Shown here: positions 24,067-36,639 of the stretch, one piece after another
How the letters are laid out: each line of letters opens with the position of its first letter
Numbering within the stretch: position 1 is the first letter of the stretch
Assembly: GCF_014805625.2 (NCBI RefSeq)
Contig: NW_023998421.1
Location: 8,179,060-8,243,059, forward strand
From: Glossina fuscipes
Taxonomy: Eukaryota > Arthropoda > Insecta > Diptera > Glossinidae
Reading direction: 5' to 3'
DNA: 64,000 nucleotides
The notes under the pieces: generated by a model
Databases searched by the model: none
The model's input: the letters and a program-made list of their open reading frames with translations, nothing else
What the model was told of the DNA's origin: nothing
Program-made: the position numbers and the translations under genes

Positions 24067-26711
24067 ATGTGGTTGCTCGTGCACATAATTTGTTATACGT
24101 TAATATTGCTTGCGGTGCATCATGTGTTCAGCTACTGGAAACGTAGACGTTTTCCCCAAGAGAAAACCGTTCTTTATTTGGATTTTTTTAAACAAATTAT
24201 CCGTCGCGAGTTGCAATACGTTAAAGCAATTAATGCCGATTATCGGCGTTTTCGTTCGCAACCTTTTATTGGCATTTATTGTCGGCTGAAACCATGCCTT
24301 TTAGTAAGAGATTTATCCCTTGCTAATTCTATAATGAAAACGGCGAGCGCCCATCATTTCGCAAACACAAAGTGGGATTATTCACGTAATTATCGCAAAT
24401 ACAATTTATTAGAGAAATTATCACCGATATTTTGTAAGAATCAGCTGGAAGGTATGTTGCCACATATTGAGAAAGTTGCCAACAATTTATTAAATTATCT
24501 GAATGATCAATGGCGTCAAGATGATAAGGTCGTTGAGGTGGATGCACAATATTTAATAAGCACGTAAGAGACGGTGATCTTGTTTATTGAAATTCATTTA
24601 TTTATTTTTTTGTTTTGTTTTGTTTTTTTTTTTTGTTTTTCTGTTTTTTCAGATTTGTTATAAATGTTTTAGCAAATTTAATCTATGGATCAGAGATTGA
24701 TCATTTTAAACAAACTGATAATGTTTTTAAGCAATATGTCAATGAAAAGCTTCGCAATACAAGAGCATATAATTTGTAAGTGTTAAAAATAGTGCTTGGA
24801 ATAATAAATACATTCATATGAGTTTAGATTAGAGCGGGAAGGAAAACCTACGAAAACATAGCTAGTTGAAAGTCCCTATACAGTCTTCTAAATTTTCAGG
24901 ATTACAGACAATGTGTTATACCCATGAATGGGGCGTGACTTCATTACATGACCTCTCGGCACTTTGGGGTTAGTGATTAATGTAAAAAACTATGGAAGGT
25001 AAGAAATTTTAGTTCCTTTCACACGAACTCGACTTAGGTAACTAACTTTTAAAAAGTAATTTGGCCATTGAGGAGAATAAATCAAGAGAAACTACGCTAC
25101 TCGGCTTTTTTCCTTAAAACCTTTTATGAGTCTAGACGTACTAGACAGAAACTTTAAACTGGAACGTCACGTTAATCTATGAACCATTAGGGAAGACACT
25201 GACTAAATTAATGAAATATTCTGTACCGAAATGTTGATCAGTGCCCTAAGTAGTCGTTCTAACTTGCCTTCACTTAACTCTCCATTGCTAAGCAATCGAT
25301 TTAACTGTTGGAACAGTGCAGATATAAGCCCTAGCTTTTTTATGAAGCCGGTAGGTAGTCTTAGATGCTAGTAGCTTAAGACTTTAGTTTTAGAATTGAT
25401 TTCTCTGGCTAAATTAGTAATAATAATAATAATTGTAATAAAGATCTAAGCAGGAAAATATGAATAAATTATTACCCCGTCTTGTAAAGGGCCCTATCTT
25501 ACCTTGGAGTACAAAAATGATTTACATATACACGGCGGTAGTGAAAGGATTAAACCTATACTTATCATGAACCCTAATCCCTCAAGTTATCAATATGTCA
25601 AATAATATTTTACACATTTATGTATGTATGTGTGTGTGCGTATATACATACATTCATGTAGTAAAAAATTATATATGTATGCATATTGTGTATATTATAT
25701 ATATAAACCATATGCATACTATTTTTGTAGCTTTTTACGGCAAAATTCGTCGATAACCTTACGTGAAATGCTTAATGAAAACGTGCAACAACGTGAGCAA
25801 AGTGGCCTAATACGTAAGGATATTTTGCAAATGTTATTAAAGTTACGTAATGGAGACAATATTGAATATAATGAAAAGTTCACTTGGTGTCTTAAAAAAG
25901 ATTATGGAATTAAAGAGAAATTTCTTTCCCTCTCTAAACTGACACGGATCGTTGAACACCTGTTTGACATGGGCTATGAAAGTATGGCCGTCACAGCCAC
26001 ATTCACTTTATATGAAATTTTAAAAGATGACGACATACGGCAAAAGATTATGCAAGAGCTTGAAGCATTTGAGTTAACAAAAACCAATTGCAACAACATT
26101 TGTGTAAATTATGAAAATTTACAAAAACTCAAATTTATGGATTTATGTATACAAGGTAATGTACACACATAAATATTTTGCTAAATTTTAACGTATAAGT
26201 AAGTATTTCAATTTAAGTATCTTTGTAGAGACTACACGTAAATATCCTTCAGTTCCATTAATTGAACGACAATGTTGCAAGGATTTTAAATTACCCGGAA
26301 CAAAACTGACTATGCGAGATGGCGACACTATGATTATACCCTTAATGGCTATACAACATGATGAGAAATATTACGTTAATCCCTTTAGCTATAAGCCACA
26401 ACGTTTTGCGGAGAATAAAAGCGGTGAAAAGGCTGAAGTATTTATTGGTTTCGGTTTTGGTGCACAAATCTGTGTGGGTAAGTTTTTTTTATTTTCATAA
26501 TTTATTTTACATACTTAACTAATTAAATGGTTCTTTTGCAGCTCAGCATTTAATTAAATTAGTAATAAAGTTAATATTAGTTAAACTTTTCTTAAACTAT
26601 CAACTGGAGTCAACTGATTCTGCAAGTTTGAAAGTAGACTATAAGAGGCTAGCTTGCATAAGAGCTAAGAAAGGATTTAAAATTAAATTAAAAAAATTAC
26701 TGCAAAAATAA
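24067..26711 (+). CDS. Cyp310: Cytochrome P450, Cyp310-type, with altered haem-contact motifs
   Basis: Five exons: 24067-24563, 24653-24775, 25731-26155, 26229-26477, 26542-26711. Every intron is GT..AG and phases agree, giving 487 residues. Residues 1-21 are a membrane anchor (MWLLVHIICYTLILL), so it should sit in the ER. The blocks KWDYSRNYRKYNLLEKLSP, HGLIRKDILQ-like (QSGLIRKDILQMLL) and VFIGFG...CV identify it as a relative of Drosophila Cyp310a1 (CYP3 clan). The K-helix ExxR is intact (E349-R352), PERF reads PQRF (405-408), the I-helix has GYES (288-291) and the haem-ligand Cys430 is present. The C-helix WxxxR, which binds a haem propionate, is Y112-E116. In FxxGxRxCxG the Arg is Gln428 and the last Gly is Ala432. 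The Drosophila relative, as I remember it, also departs at these sites, so this may be a lineage trait and not decay. Intron 2 (955 bp) carries a SINE fragment. Substrate unknown. Confidence 0.93.
25345..25440 (+). mobile_element. tRNA-derived SINE, family A, copy 3 (3' half only)
   Basis: Located in intron 2 of the P450. It carries GTCTTAGATGCTAGTAGCTTAAGACTTTAG, TTCTCTGGCTAAATTAG and a (TAA)n tail. No A or B box is present, consistent with a 5'-truncated insertion. It has the same orientation as the host gene. Confidence 0.7.
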
Positions 26712-26753
26712 AATCAAATATTTGAAAATTAATTTTTCTTTTTCAGTAATAAA
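26707..26753 (+). terminator. Polyadenylation signals of the Cyp310-type gene
   Basis: AATAAA at 26707-26712 overlaps the stop codon (TAA 26709-26711). A second AATAAA at 26748-26753 is the likelier functional signal because it leaves a normal, if short, 3' UTR. Confidence 0.5.
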
Positions 26754-26759
26754 TATTTA

Positions 26760-27109
26760 AGAGTTAATTTCATTCAAATTAAAGATCATTTTGTCAGATG
26801 TCTGACACGGAATTTCAAGTAAATTTATATTCGGCTCGAACAAGTATACATGAGAGTTAAGATGATTTTGAAACATATTTTGGGAGCTCATCTCCTTCAG
26901 CTCAAGTGTTTGCTTTGAAATGTACATTAGAAGTGAAAGCTATGAAGCTGTTCTTTGAGGCTGAAATTTTGTTTCGCCGAACTTATGCCTAATGCCCCAA
27001 TATCTGAACGTAAGTTATTGCCTATAATATTTTGAAATATTAACTGTTTTACGATTTTTTTTTTTTGCCTTTCCTGGCAATTGAACTGTTACACTGTAGA
27101 TGCATAAAA
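26760..27109. other. Intergenic sequence downstream of the P450
   Basis: No gene or repeat recognised. Confidence 0.4.
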
Positions 27110-27595
27110 TGCTTCAGCTGGTCACTATCGACCTTGTGAATAAAACAGTTTTCACCAAAAAGGGAAAATATGACTCGTGTCGCCATGATAGGAAAAATGA
27201 AGATAGCAACCTAAAATCTTGATCGATTGAAAAATCAAGGTTAAAAACTGAGTGTGATCCATCACCGTTATCGTAAAACGACGAAAGAAGGCAAAAGAAC
27301 CAAATTTCCATGCTTCCATACATGGTTGGGCAGTCGAACTGATGGACAGACGAACGGACGGACATTCGAGTATATGTATATTATATGGAGTCTTTGCAGC
27401 TTGTTTTTACATGTTATGAACATGTTGAAAATAAAATTGCATATTACACATTACATAAACGGGCAGATGGACAGACAGACAGACGAGCATGTTTAATTCG
27501 ATTCAGAAGTTTCTTTGAAGTTTCCTTTTGGACGTTGCAAACGTTTTGAGAAAATGAATATTCCCCTCATCCTTGGGTGATGGGTATAAAAAAGA
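27110..27595 (+). repeat. Dispersed repeat, family R2
   Basis: Contains GATAGGAAAAATGAAGATAG, GATTGAAAAATCAAGGTTAAAAACTGAGTG, GATGGACAGACGAACGGACGGACATTC, GGGCAGATGGACAGACAGACAGACGAGCATG and an end CTCATCCTTGGGTGATGGGTATAAAAA. The first two blocks recur at 47165-47275. The GGACAGACGGAC words resemble the complement of the GTCCGTCTGTCC block of R1, but the rest differs. Boundaries are approximate. Confidence 0.5.
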
Positions 27596-28974
27596 ACAAT
27601 CGTTTTTTTGAAGCTTAAAAGTTACGAAAAGTCAATTTGACCCACGCGGTAGTTGTAGCGTTAAAATTCTAGCGTAGCGTAGCGTTCAAATTCTAGCAAA
27701 GAAAAGCCGAGCGCACATCTGCATGCTTGGAATCATAAATATATTTACGCTTAAGTTGTTTCTCTTCCGAAATTTACACAAACATAAAAATGCAAATGAA
27801 ATGAGATATATATATATACACAAGTCAACCTTCAGTCGTGAGTATAAATTTATAAACAATTTTTAAGTTTAAATATGCATACATTATATATACTTAAATT
27901 GTAGTATGGTGATGGGATGCGAGTAGACGAAATATACTTTTTAAGTCAAGTGCAAACAAGTTTTGGTCACATATGACAACAAACAAATATCGAACTTAAG
28001 CTCTCTTTCGTAATTCGTAAGAAGTAAAGCGTGAAAATACTTTAAATGGATGATTTCCAGCCTTTCAAAAGCATTTGCACCAATTACCATTAATTAGGCA
28101 ATGAATTTATGCAATAAATATTTACAGACATTTTCTTTTTTCTTTTGGTCGTCTATCGTTTCTCTTACCGACACATTTGTCATGATTTTCTTTTATCTAA
28201 CAGCTTTTTTTTAATCCATTCCGCTCATCAAATTTAAAAGTTATGCGATTTCTTAAATTTTATATAAGTATTTTAGGTTTTTTTTGTTTTTTTTTTTTTT
28301 TATTATTTATATGAAACTAATCTCGCGCAGAATGTGACATAACTGGAGAAAATGTTGAATATGATAAAAAAAAGTTAATTCATTAAAAAAATTGCATTAC
28401 ATTAACTGAAAAAAAAAGCAAAGATAATAATAAACAGCTAAGCAATTAGTTACATAAACAACATTTAAGGTTAGCTTACAGCATACAAATGAATGCGCAT
28501 TTTTCAATTTATCCGTAAGACCGTTAATGAGAAAATTGAAAGCAAAATTATAGCATTTTTACATTTTCATAGACATAGATATAGTTAGTTGGCAGTTCCC
28601 ATAAGTAGATACGTCAGTTAGTTTTCCATAAACTGCTTGTGATATTTATTAATCTTTAATTAATAATAGCTTGCCCGGAGCGTGCTGGATTGTGGCATAA
28701 AAAAGACACATTGTTGAGATGTTAGTGACGTTATCACCTAGTGCTAATAATGTCCTAATTTATCTATTAAGGCAGAGAAGAAAATTCTTGAACTGAAGTC
28801 GGACGCGCATTAGCAGCTTGAACTGTTGACTCTATTTTTTACATGAGTAAAAAAACTATGGTGGGCCAAGTCCTCTCCTTAAATTTCCTAAACCAGCTAC
28901 CACAGATATTCACATATCGACTTAAGAGTAACCGTTAGAACACTTTACGATATTATTTTCTCAAGCACAATCGC
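27596..28974. other. Intergenic, AT-rich
   Basis: Short tandem AGCGTAGCGTAGCGTTC around 27670-27685, a TATATA run near 27808 and poly(T) near 28285. No gene. Confidence 0.45.
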
Positions 28975-29190
28975 TAGGTGCAGTCCTGCATTCAGCTAAG
29001 TGCAGCAAATTCGCTATGTGCAGCGCTGCATCCAGCTACGTGCAGCAAATTCGTTATGTGCAGCGCTGCGTTTATTTAAGTGCAGGGCTGCATCCGGCTA
29101 AGTGCAGCACTGCACACTGGTAAGTGCATCACAGCAGGTGCAGCGCTGCATTCAGCTAAATTTAGCGTTGTATTCATTTAAGTGCAGTCC
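28975..29190 (+). repeat. Minisatellite with palindromic GCAGCGCTGC core (22/18-bp units)
   Basis: The anchor word GTGCA(G) begins at 28978, 29000, 29018, 29040, 29058, 29080, 29102, 29124 and 29138, with a decayed unit near 29160 and a last one at 29182. Spacings are 22,18,22,18,22,22,22,14,22,22. A typical unit is GTGCAGCGCTGCATTCAGCTAA. Most units carry a complete or near-complete copy of the 10-bp perfect palindrome GCAGCGCTGC. The sequence is far more GC-rich than its surroundings. Confidence 0.9.
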
Positions 29191-29990
29191 ATTTACTTAA
29201 CACGCTCGATTACAATTTAATGCTTTGCGCGTATTTGTTATGCGGACCCCAACTGGGTTCTAAAGCATGAAAATCCTGAAGAAAACCGCTAACTAGCACC
29301 TAGGGACCGTGGATGGATTATAAAGTCCTGGAAATGGACTGTAAAGCTCTTGCAATTTGAATAGACAAAAGACCGCTAAATGCTTGGAAGCTTTGGTATT
29401 GGATTCAACATATAAAAGTGGCATAAATTTGAATTTCCCCATGCTAGTCGGTTAAAACTAGTTCACCTTTGCAATGGAAATGTGGCATGCAATGCGGTAA
29501 GGTTGGGGATGGATTGCTTGTGCTGTGATTTCAACACTTCCTACTCTCCGTTCAGCCAAAATACTTTGGAGTTTTTGAGCGAACCCCCAAGGTAGTTGAA
29601 GGCTCATTACAAAGTAAATATAAAATGTTCGTAAGAAGTATTTCGCGAACCTGCATTCTATAATATTCGTTTTTAACCAGCAATTGCTGCAGACGCTTTC
29701 CCCTGTCGTTTTATGATGAGGACTACTGCTCTATTTCCACAATTTTTTCGATTCAATTAATTGCATTTAAAAAATTTTCTTTAAAACGAGAGCTTTCAAT
29801 TTAGTTTTCAATAAAATTTTAATTGTTGTATCTTTTAATAAAATTAAAACATTGATATTGAATATAAAGTTCAATAATGCAAATATTTGCTATAAATATT
29901 AATATGCATAGTGAAAAACCTAGTGAAACAAGTAAAAATAGCAGTTGGGCTAAGCCAACCATTGAACGCTTTGCGACACTTCACTAATTT
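29191..29990. other. Intergenic sequence
   Basis: No gene recognised. Composition near the minisatellite (29.2-29.6 kb) is less AT-rich than average for the window. Confidence 0.4.
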
Positions 29991-30420
29991 TCATCGTAAA
30001 ATACTAAAACCATAGCTTGATGCAATGCGAATGCTTACTCTTCGTAGGAATCGTTGAAGCCTGCACCTGCTCCAAATGTGGTAAAATTGATTTTCTTTCT
30101 CAAGAACAACTTTTCCAGACAAACAAGACTTCGTTGCCATACAAAAGGTTCCTTTTGTCCATGTACGGAAACGGGCTTCAAACATGAATCCATGAAGTCT
30201 AGGCACACTACATGATGTTTGGATGCCAAAGCGCTATCCTGGAACGATTTCGCTTCAAACTGCTACATGTTCGACCGCCTTGTTATGGGGAAGCGTACTT
30301 TTCTATGAAAAGCTCCACACGGCAGCGGGTTTCTATCCAATTCGCGTTCAAAGGTGTTGGCTCTTGTTTATAGGTTTGAGCTGCACTGAAATAACGGCCG
30401 CATAGATTGGATTCTTAAGA
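29991..30420 (-). pseudogene. GC-richer block with overlapping open frames, possible decayed coding sequence
   Basis: On the minus strand two adjacent frames stay open for 64-71 codons each over the same DNA (30229 down to 30035 and 30206 down to 29991), and the plus strand is open at 30223-30405. Extension upstream in the first minus frame meets stops near 30290 and 30380. Composition is markedly less AT-rich than around it. I recognise no domain. It could be an old retrocopy, an exon, or part of an unknown element. Confidence 0.3.
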
Positions 30421-30900
30421 GTAGAGTTTAAGATAAACATTAGGACAGACTTTCTAACTTTCTTGGGCAAGAACGCACCAGTGGACCAAATTTTGTCAAA
30501 AAATTTCACAAATTGCGACTTGTATCAGACCTACGTATTAACTTGGAATATAATTCCAATTCGATCGATATAATAAGAAAGGTGAGTCTATTTGAAGTTC
30601 TTGTCCTGAAGTGTTACGTAGATCCGCACAAAATTAAGATGCGCTACGCGACACACGTGACATGGAGTATAATAAATGCTGCGAATTTTTCCAATCAATT
30701 ATTTACTTTTGCTTATTTACAATTTTATGGAATATTTTCTCAGCGAAACGAGACAATGACAATTACTGTGCTAAAAATGAAAAAATGCTGCAGGCGTGCA
30801 TAAAACGCTTGAAAAGTGCTTAACTTATAATTTTCATTTCAGTATTCACAAAACAATAAACTGAAAATGTTGCCATTTACGTATGTCTATGTATGTATAG

Positions 30901-30931
<31 letters not shown>

Positions 30932-32705
30932 GGTAAAGGATGCTTTTCTGACCTACTTCCCTTTAGACAATAGTTAGCAATAGAAATCTCTTCTCTGCCT
31001 CTACAGGTAATTGCCTGTGGTGGCTCGAGGATGACGAAAGGTTTGTTGCTATTTCTCGTTGTATCTCTTCATTTCTCCCTCTTTGCGGCTCCCTCGTTCT
31101 TTCTTTACAACAAGTTTCCCTTTAGGTTATACGTTAATGTTAGTCCTATTGCAGATACGTATATAAGTACACTGTGTCATATTCTCCATGTAAATGAAGT
31201 TGGCAGAAGGATAATACGATTAAGCAACAAAAAAAAAAAAAAAAAAAAGAAGAAAATTTCTCTTTGAATTGCAAATAAAGTGGAAAAATGTGTTACATTT
31301 GGTCAAGAGAAGCTAACACTTCAGTATACGATCTCTCAAATGCATGCAGTTAATTTTGAATTTCTAATTAAAATAAGACGAGAAGAAAAAACCGGGAATA
31401 AAAAGCATTTTTAATTAAGCAACTTACCATTTTATTCGAGTTTTAATTAAAATCTGAAACGGATGGAAAGAAATGAAAAGAATTATTATTTCTAAACCGC
31501 CACAGAAAAAGCGAATGCACGAAAGATATTAAATAAATTTAGTTTTATACTTAATCTTATAGTCTCTTGTTCTAGACATTTTACCAAAATTTTTTATAGC
31601 GCGCCCCAAGGTTTTTCTACTTTCTCATTACGCGCAAAAGCGAAATGTTAAGCCCCCCATAAAATGCCAGAAACGAAACAACGGATGGCGTTAGTGGGCT
31701 AGATTAGTATGACGAGCCATAAAGCCATGCTCTCGTTTTGCCTTCATATGGGTGCGAGGTACTAGGGCTAAGATTGGGTTAAGTAAATCAAAATATTGTT
31801 AAGTTAGAATTAAGCAGACAGCGACTAGTGATAGGTTATGAATATCTGAATTAAAAACCATCTGATTTCAACTAAGATCAGGCAAGGTGGGGAATGCTAA
31901 CACCAAAAAGGCGAAAAAGCATCTTTCGTTTTTGTGAGCCATCTTGTTCTTGATTGTTTTAGACATCCGGCTCTCTCTTTCTTGCAATTCGAAACTATGC
32001 TGACGTGTCTGCGACGCCCGTTAGTTTAGTTGGTCTTACAATAGATCTTGCTTTGGCGTGTGTGTCTGATATATCATCCATTACTTCTTAATGCTGAACA
32101 CACTTCGCAGTACTTCTACTAAACTGTCGCAGAAAAGCATTTCTGATCGAAAAACATAAAACCAACGAAAGACTTTGCAATTATTATGCATTAGCTTGAG
32201 ATAACAGAAATCAAAACTCGGCTTATATAAGAGTGTAAGGTACTTAGTGTTACATGTGTTAGTACATGTGAGCAATGTGTTCCCGCCTACGTTGAAATTA
32301 ATTTCCAACAAGGATTGAATTGCCGCAAGGTTGGATACGAGTTTTAAAAGCATCAGATGTCACCTCCGGGCATTAAGGCGAAAAATATTCATTAAGTTCC
32401 TAATCATGATTGTCATATTACAGTGAGCCAAGAAAACGACATTTATTATATCATTATTGGTTTTTTGTCTTCTTCTTCGTATTAAACTATAATAGATTTT
32501 ATTATTCTAAGACCGCTATTCCACCATAACCACCGTCTACGACAACCATTAACTTTGAATTTTGGAGCCTTCGCATACCGAAAGAGTCGAATGCTGTGTA
32601 TCTACCGGCTAATAAGCCCAACATGTTTCACTTGTAACCGATTTTTTAAGGTTTTCAAAAATTAAAACAAAAAATAAACCTATGTTAACTCTTTACTTTA
32701 ATCTT
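30421..32705. other. Intergenic sequence
   Basis: TA repeat at 30899-30923 and a poly(A) run at 31229-31248. A frame ending at the GTGAGT donor-like site at 30582 could be a short exon but lacks a good acceptor. No gene is supported. Confidence 0.35.
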
Positions 32706-32873
32706 AATTCGCCCGAGTGGCCGAAGGCGAGAAATTTTGACTAGCAATCTAATGGTCGTGGGTTCGAATCTCAAGTACGGTAGAGTTTTTAATTAAAGCT
32801 GATGGATGCTAGTGCTGTAAGAGTACTCTTAGAATTTATTTCTTTGGCGAAATTAATAATAATAATAATAGTT
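32706..32873 (+). mobile_element. tRNA-derived SINE, family A, copy 4
   Basis: Full-length copy with head GCCCGAGTGGCCGAAGGCGAG, anticodon-arm-like GACTAGCAATCTAATGG and B box GGTTCGAATCT (32761-32771). The body carries GGATGCTAGTGCTGTAAG and TTTCTTTGGCGAAATTAATAATAATAATAATAG. The tRNA half is the best preserved of the five copies and is the clearest pointer to a tRNA-Ser ancestor. Confidence 0.8.
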
Positions 32874-34472
32874 TAGTCTTATGCCTGACATGAAATTTAC
32901 TTCTCAGTCAAAGTGAAACAAATAGACAACGGAGATGCACTGCCAAATTCGTAGTTAATGGACAAAACGCATGATTTCCTTGAAATTATCCCGATATGCT
33001 TTATACTTCGACAGCCAATTAGAGGCTGACTGATTGCATAATTCATGAGCGAGAAGAACAAAAGGGAAAGCAAGGATCTGATCGATTTAACAGTTAAGAA
33101 TTTGTGCATCACAATACGTAAGATATATGTAAAATGTATGATGAAAGTAACAAAGCACAAATTCCGTAATGAAAATGAAAACCCCAAACGTAGAATATTT
33201 GCGTTTATACAAAATTGTGGCAGAATACAAATTTTGACATTTCGTATACACATATACTCTGCAGATGAAGAGAACGGACAATTAAAGGCTGAATGCATGC
33301 GTTTGCATAAGATTATGAGCAAACGCAAATCTCGACAATTTATGTATATATATTACCTGGAGATTAATAATATCCACAACTTAGTTTAAAATGATAACAA
33401 ATTTTTTTTTAATTAATTAACTTATTGTAGACCTCAACTGCACGTAATATTTGCTCACCTTATTTGTTCGCCTTAATTTTCAAATGCATACTTAAATACA
33501 GTTTTGCTTCTATTTTATAAATTATCGTAAAATAATTGAAAGGCATAATAAATTCATTTTACTTTTCGGAAATTATTCATTAATTCTGATATTTTTATAT
33601 AATATTTTAAACGTTAATAATGACTGCATGTGTTTTTCCATTTATAGATAAGGGAAAAATTTTTATATTTATTTCATTAAATTATGTTAATTATCATTGA
33701 ATAGTACACGCAAAATGATGTCCTCTTTGTAATCATTATTATTTATGGCCTTTTAAAAACTGCCGGAAAATTTCAGCAGGCATGATATGGAAAATGCGCT
33801 TAAATGATAAAAATAATAAGCAGAGAATGCGGAAAAACTCATGACTCGTTATGTATAACTAAACTAACTCTTTTAAAGGACATCACGTACATATATTTCG
33901 TATACAATTAATCATTATATAAAAAGTCATTAACTTTGACAAATTTGAACAAATTCTCGTCAGCATTTGTAAACTTTTGCAAAAATTACTTCTTTTTTTT
34001 TTGCCTTGAAGTTTACTTTTTCCAGCAGGTCCAGCGTATCCATGTAATGTTTCCGTTCAAGTTGATAAATGTTCCGCTTTTCATAAATTGTTGGAAAAAA
34101 TAATTCTTTGTATCAATTTCTGTTACCTGGAAAGCTCCAACTCCAGCAACTTTTGAACAAATGAAACAACATAAAGTCGGCCCATGATAGACATAAGAGA
34201 ATCCTCAGATAGGGTAAAGTGTTCTTGATAAACCACGTGAAGTCATTGCACTTTTAGCACAAGTTGGAAGTGTTAAAGAAATGTCATTCAGATAATGCTC
34301 AAATGCCCGAGCATATAACCAGCTAAAAAACTTATAGACAAAGATTCATCATTATATTCGCCTTGAATAAGTTACTTATATTCCTATCTTTGGGAGTAAT
34401 TTGAATCGAGAGAATGAAATAGGCGAGAAGGAAATGATCAAATCAGGTGAAGTGCATGATTAAAGCTGTTTT
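32874..34472. other. Intergenic sequence with overlapping antisense frames
   Basis: At 32897-33389 long frames occur on both strands (143 codons minus, 114 codons plus). Neither shows a motif, and a GTAAGA donor-like site interrupts the plus frame at 33118. Elsewhere AT-rich with no feature. Confidence 0.3.
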
Positions 34473-34800
34473 TTATACCCCATATCACTTGTGGCGCCAG
34501 GGTATATTAAGTTTGTGCGGAAAAAGAACTTAAGATAGACGCAACTTTTATTATATCGATTGATTTAGAATCATTTTTTTAATTTATCTAAGCTTATGTG
34601 TCAGCATGTCCATATGTCCACCTGGCTTCTTTTCTTGTGTTCAACCTGGGGGCAGCAATTTTTGTGATATTTTAATAAGATTTGGTAAACAGATGTGTTT
34701 TGGCTCAAAGACGAAAGCTTGGGATCAGACCACTTTTTTGATCACTTCCCACTATATATCCCGCTATAATGTTTTCGTTTGTTACTTTATTGAATAATTG
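34473..34800 (+). repeat. Dispersed repeat R1, copy d
   Basis: Starts TATACCCCATATCACTTGTGG (34473-34493). It then has GGGTATATTAAGTTTGTGCGG, GATTGATTTAGAATCATTTTT, CATGTCCATATGTCCACCTGG, CTTGTGTTCAACCTGGGGGCAGCAATTTTTG, TTTTGGCTCAAAGACG, CCACTTTTTTGATCACTTCCCACTATATA. The 3' end is truncated before the GTGTAGGGT motif. Confidence 0.7.
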
Positions 34801-36608
34801 AACAATTGAGTGTATTGCAAGACAGTTTAACAGAGAAACAAAAAAGCTTATCCCTATCACTAAGCGCTTTTCTGTACGCTATAAGTGACAATTACTAAAA
34901 GCTAATTGCTCAGCATTTTTTAAAGATTTATCTTTAAATATTTATTTGACTTTTACAAATATTTTGAAAAGGTTAATTTTCTACTAATTGATCAGAGAAC
35001 TTTCTTATCCGCATGTCAATACTTGTCGTTTATAAGAAAAAATTTGATTTGCTATGGCAATGTGAAAAATTTATTATTATTTTTAAGGATTATTATCTCA
35101 TTACATATATATATTATTATATTATTATATACTTGTGTGTATATGTATATACATAAATTATACTCACATCTGGTTTACGGATCATGAATGGTTCAATTGT
35201 AAAACTATGAGGTTAAGTTTGATTGTTATTTAATGAAATAAATTTTAACGACCCCATAATACGGTCTCTTTCTTATATATGGCGTACCCATATATAATTT
35301 GAAATTAAAAGCTATAAGTTGGAGTTTTATTATTATTTTAGATCCGCGGAACACAAGGGAAAATGTTTGTTTTGTTTAAGGCTTCGCAATAGCCCATTCT
35401 TTACGTTAACGTATAAACAAGAATCTAAAAAAATTTATAAAACTTCTCTAGTATCCAGCTGAAAATGTAAACTAAACTAAATAGATTTTGAAGTCTTACC
35501 ACATCAACTATAGGAAAATAAACAAAACGTTTTATAAAATGCTGAAAAGGCAGAAAAATAAGATGCGATATTCTCGTTGATGTGAACATGGCGAACCCAT
35601 CACATCAACAATGAGATGGTAGTGAACGACCGGCCTTAATGTTTACAAAGTGACCAAAACCAACTTTCCGCTCGATAATGTTAACGTACGCAGGTGAACA
35701 GATTAGACACTAAAGACCTAAGCGACACAAAATACCGAACTACAAATACATTTACTTTACCAAAAGTCTCTGACTTATCACGCGCTAATGACATGATGAA
35801 ACCGCAGCCACAGAGGCACGCAGCAGACATGATTAAATCGGCTCAAAAAATTGACTACCGCGCCGTGTAGTGGTTAGAATGTCCGGCAGGCAGCCGATAA
35901 ACCACAAGTTTGTATTATACTTAAATGTGCTGTGCAAACAAGCTGAAGTAACAGTAAAGCGAACGAAGAAGTCGAAAGAAGAATAATGGGAGCAATGTGA
36001 TAGAGAAAGAGAAAATACACTTATTTATTTGCGGATCTTCTTTCAATTCACAGGCATAGGAACGCACGCAGTTTCTTAATCCTATGCTAAATCGGAATAG
36101 TCGAAAGGGAATGTCTCAAAGGACAAATACCAATGTCATTGTTACGTACTCGTAGACATAACAGGCATGCTTCCATTTTTCGCTGCAACACCTATGAATA
36201 TATAAGCAATACCGCACTAAGAGCAACAACCAAATAATAATGACAATTGTACCGAAAGTTTATAGTACACATATATATGTATATATGTATACATGCCCAT
36301 GACGTAAAATGTTAACATAAATAAAAATTTATTAACAGCACACAGCTGCATAGAGACGAAGCCATTCATATCAACAAATGTTGCATGAAAGCTAAAACTT
36401 TTAAATTGTGTCATGGATGTTTGCAGGCACAAAGAATGGTGAGAGAAAATCTATTTGAGCACTAACAACAGCTATAACAATACGCTTCCTAAACATGGCA
36501 TTTAAACCAAAAAACATTTTTGTTTACAAAAATGATATAAAAAAGAAAAAAGATACACATAAACAGAGAAAATTTCTTAGACGTATTTAAGCACAGCACG
36601 ATTTCAAA

Positions 36609-36639
<31 letters not shown>

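Noticed and set aside
35168..35204. Possible 37-bp minus-strand exon (FTIEPFMIRKPD) before GTGAGT
   Set aside because: Good donor but poor acceptor; too short to support without transcripts.
35865..35915. GTAGTGGTTAGAATGTCCGGC, tRNA-like A box
   Set aside because: No B box at a proper distance and no cloverleaf; at best a worn SINE head.
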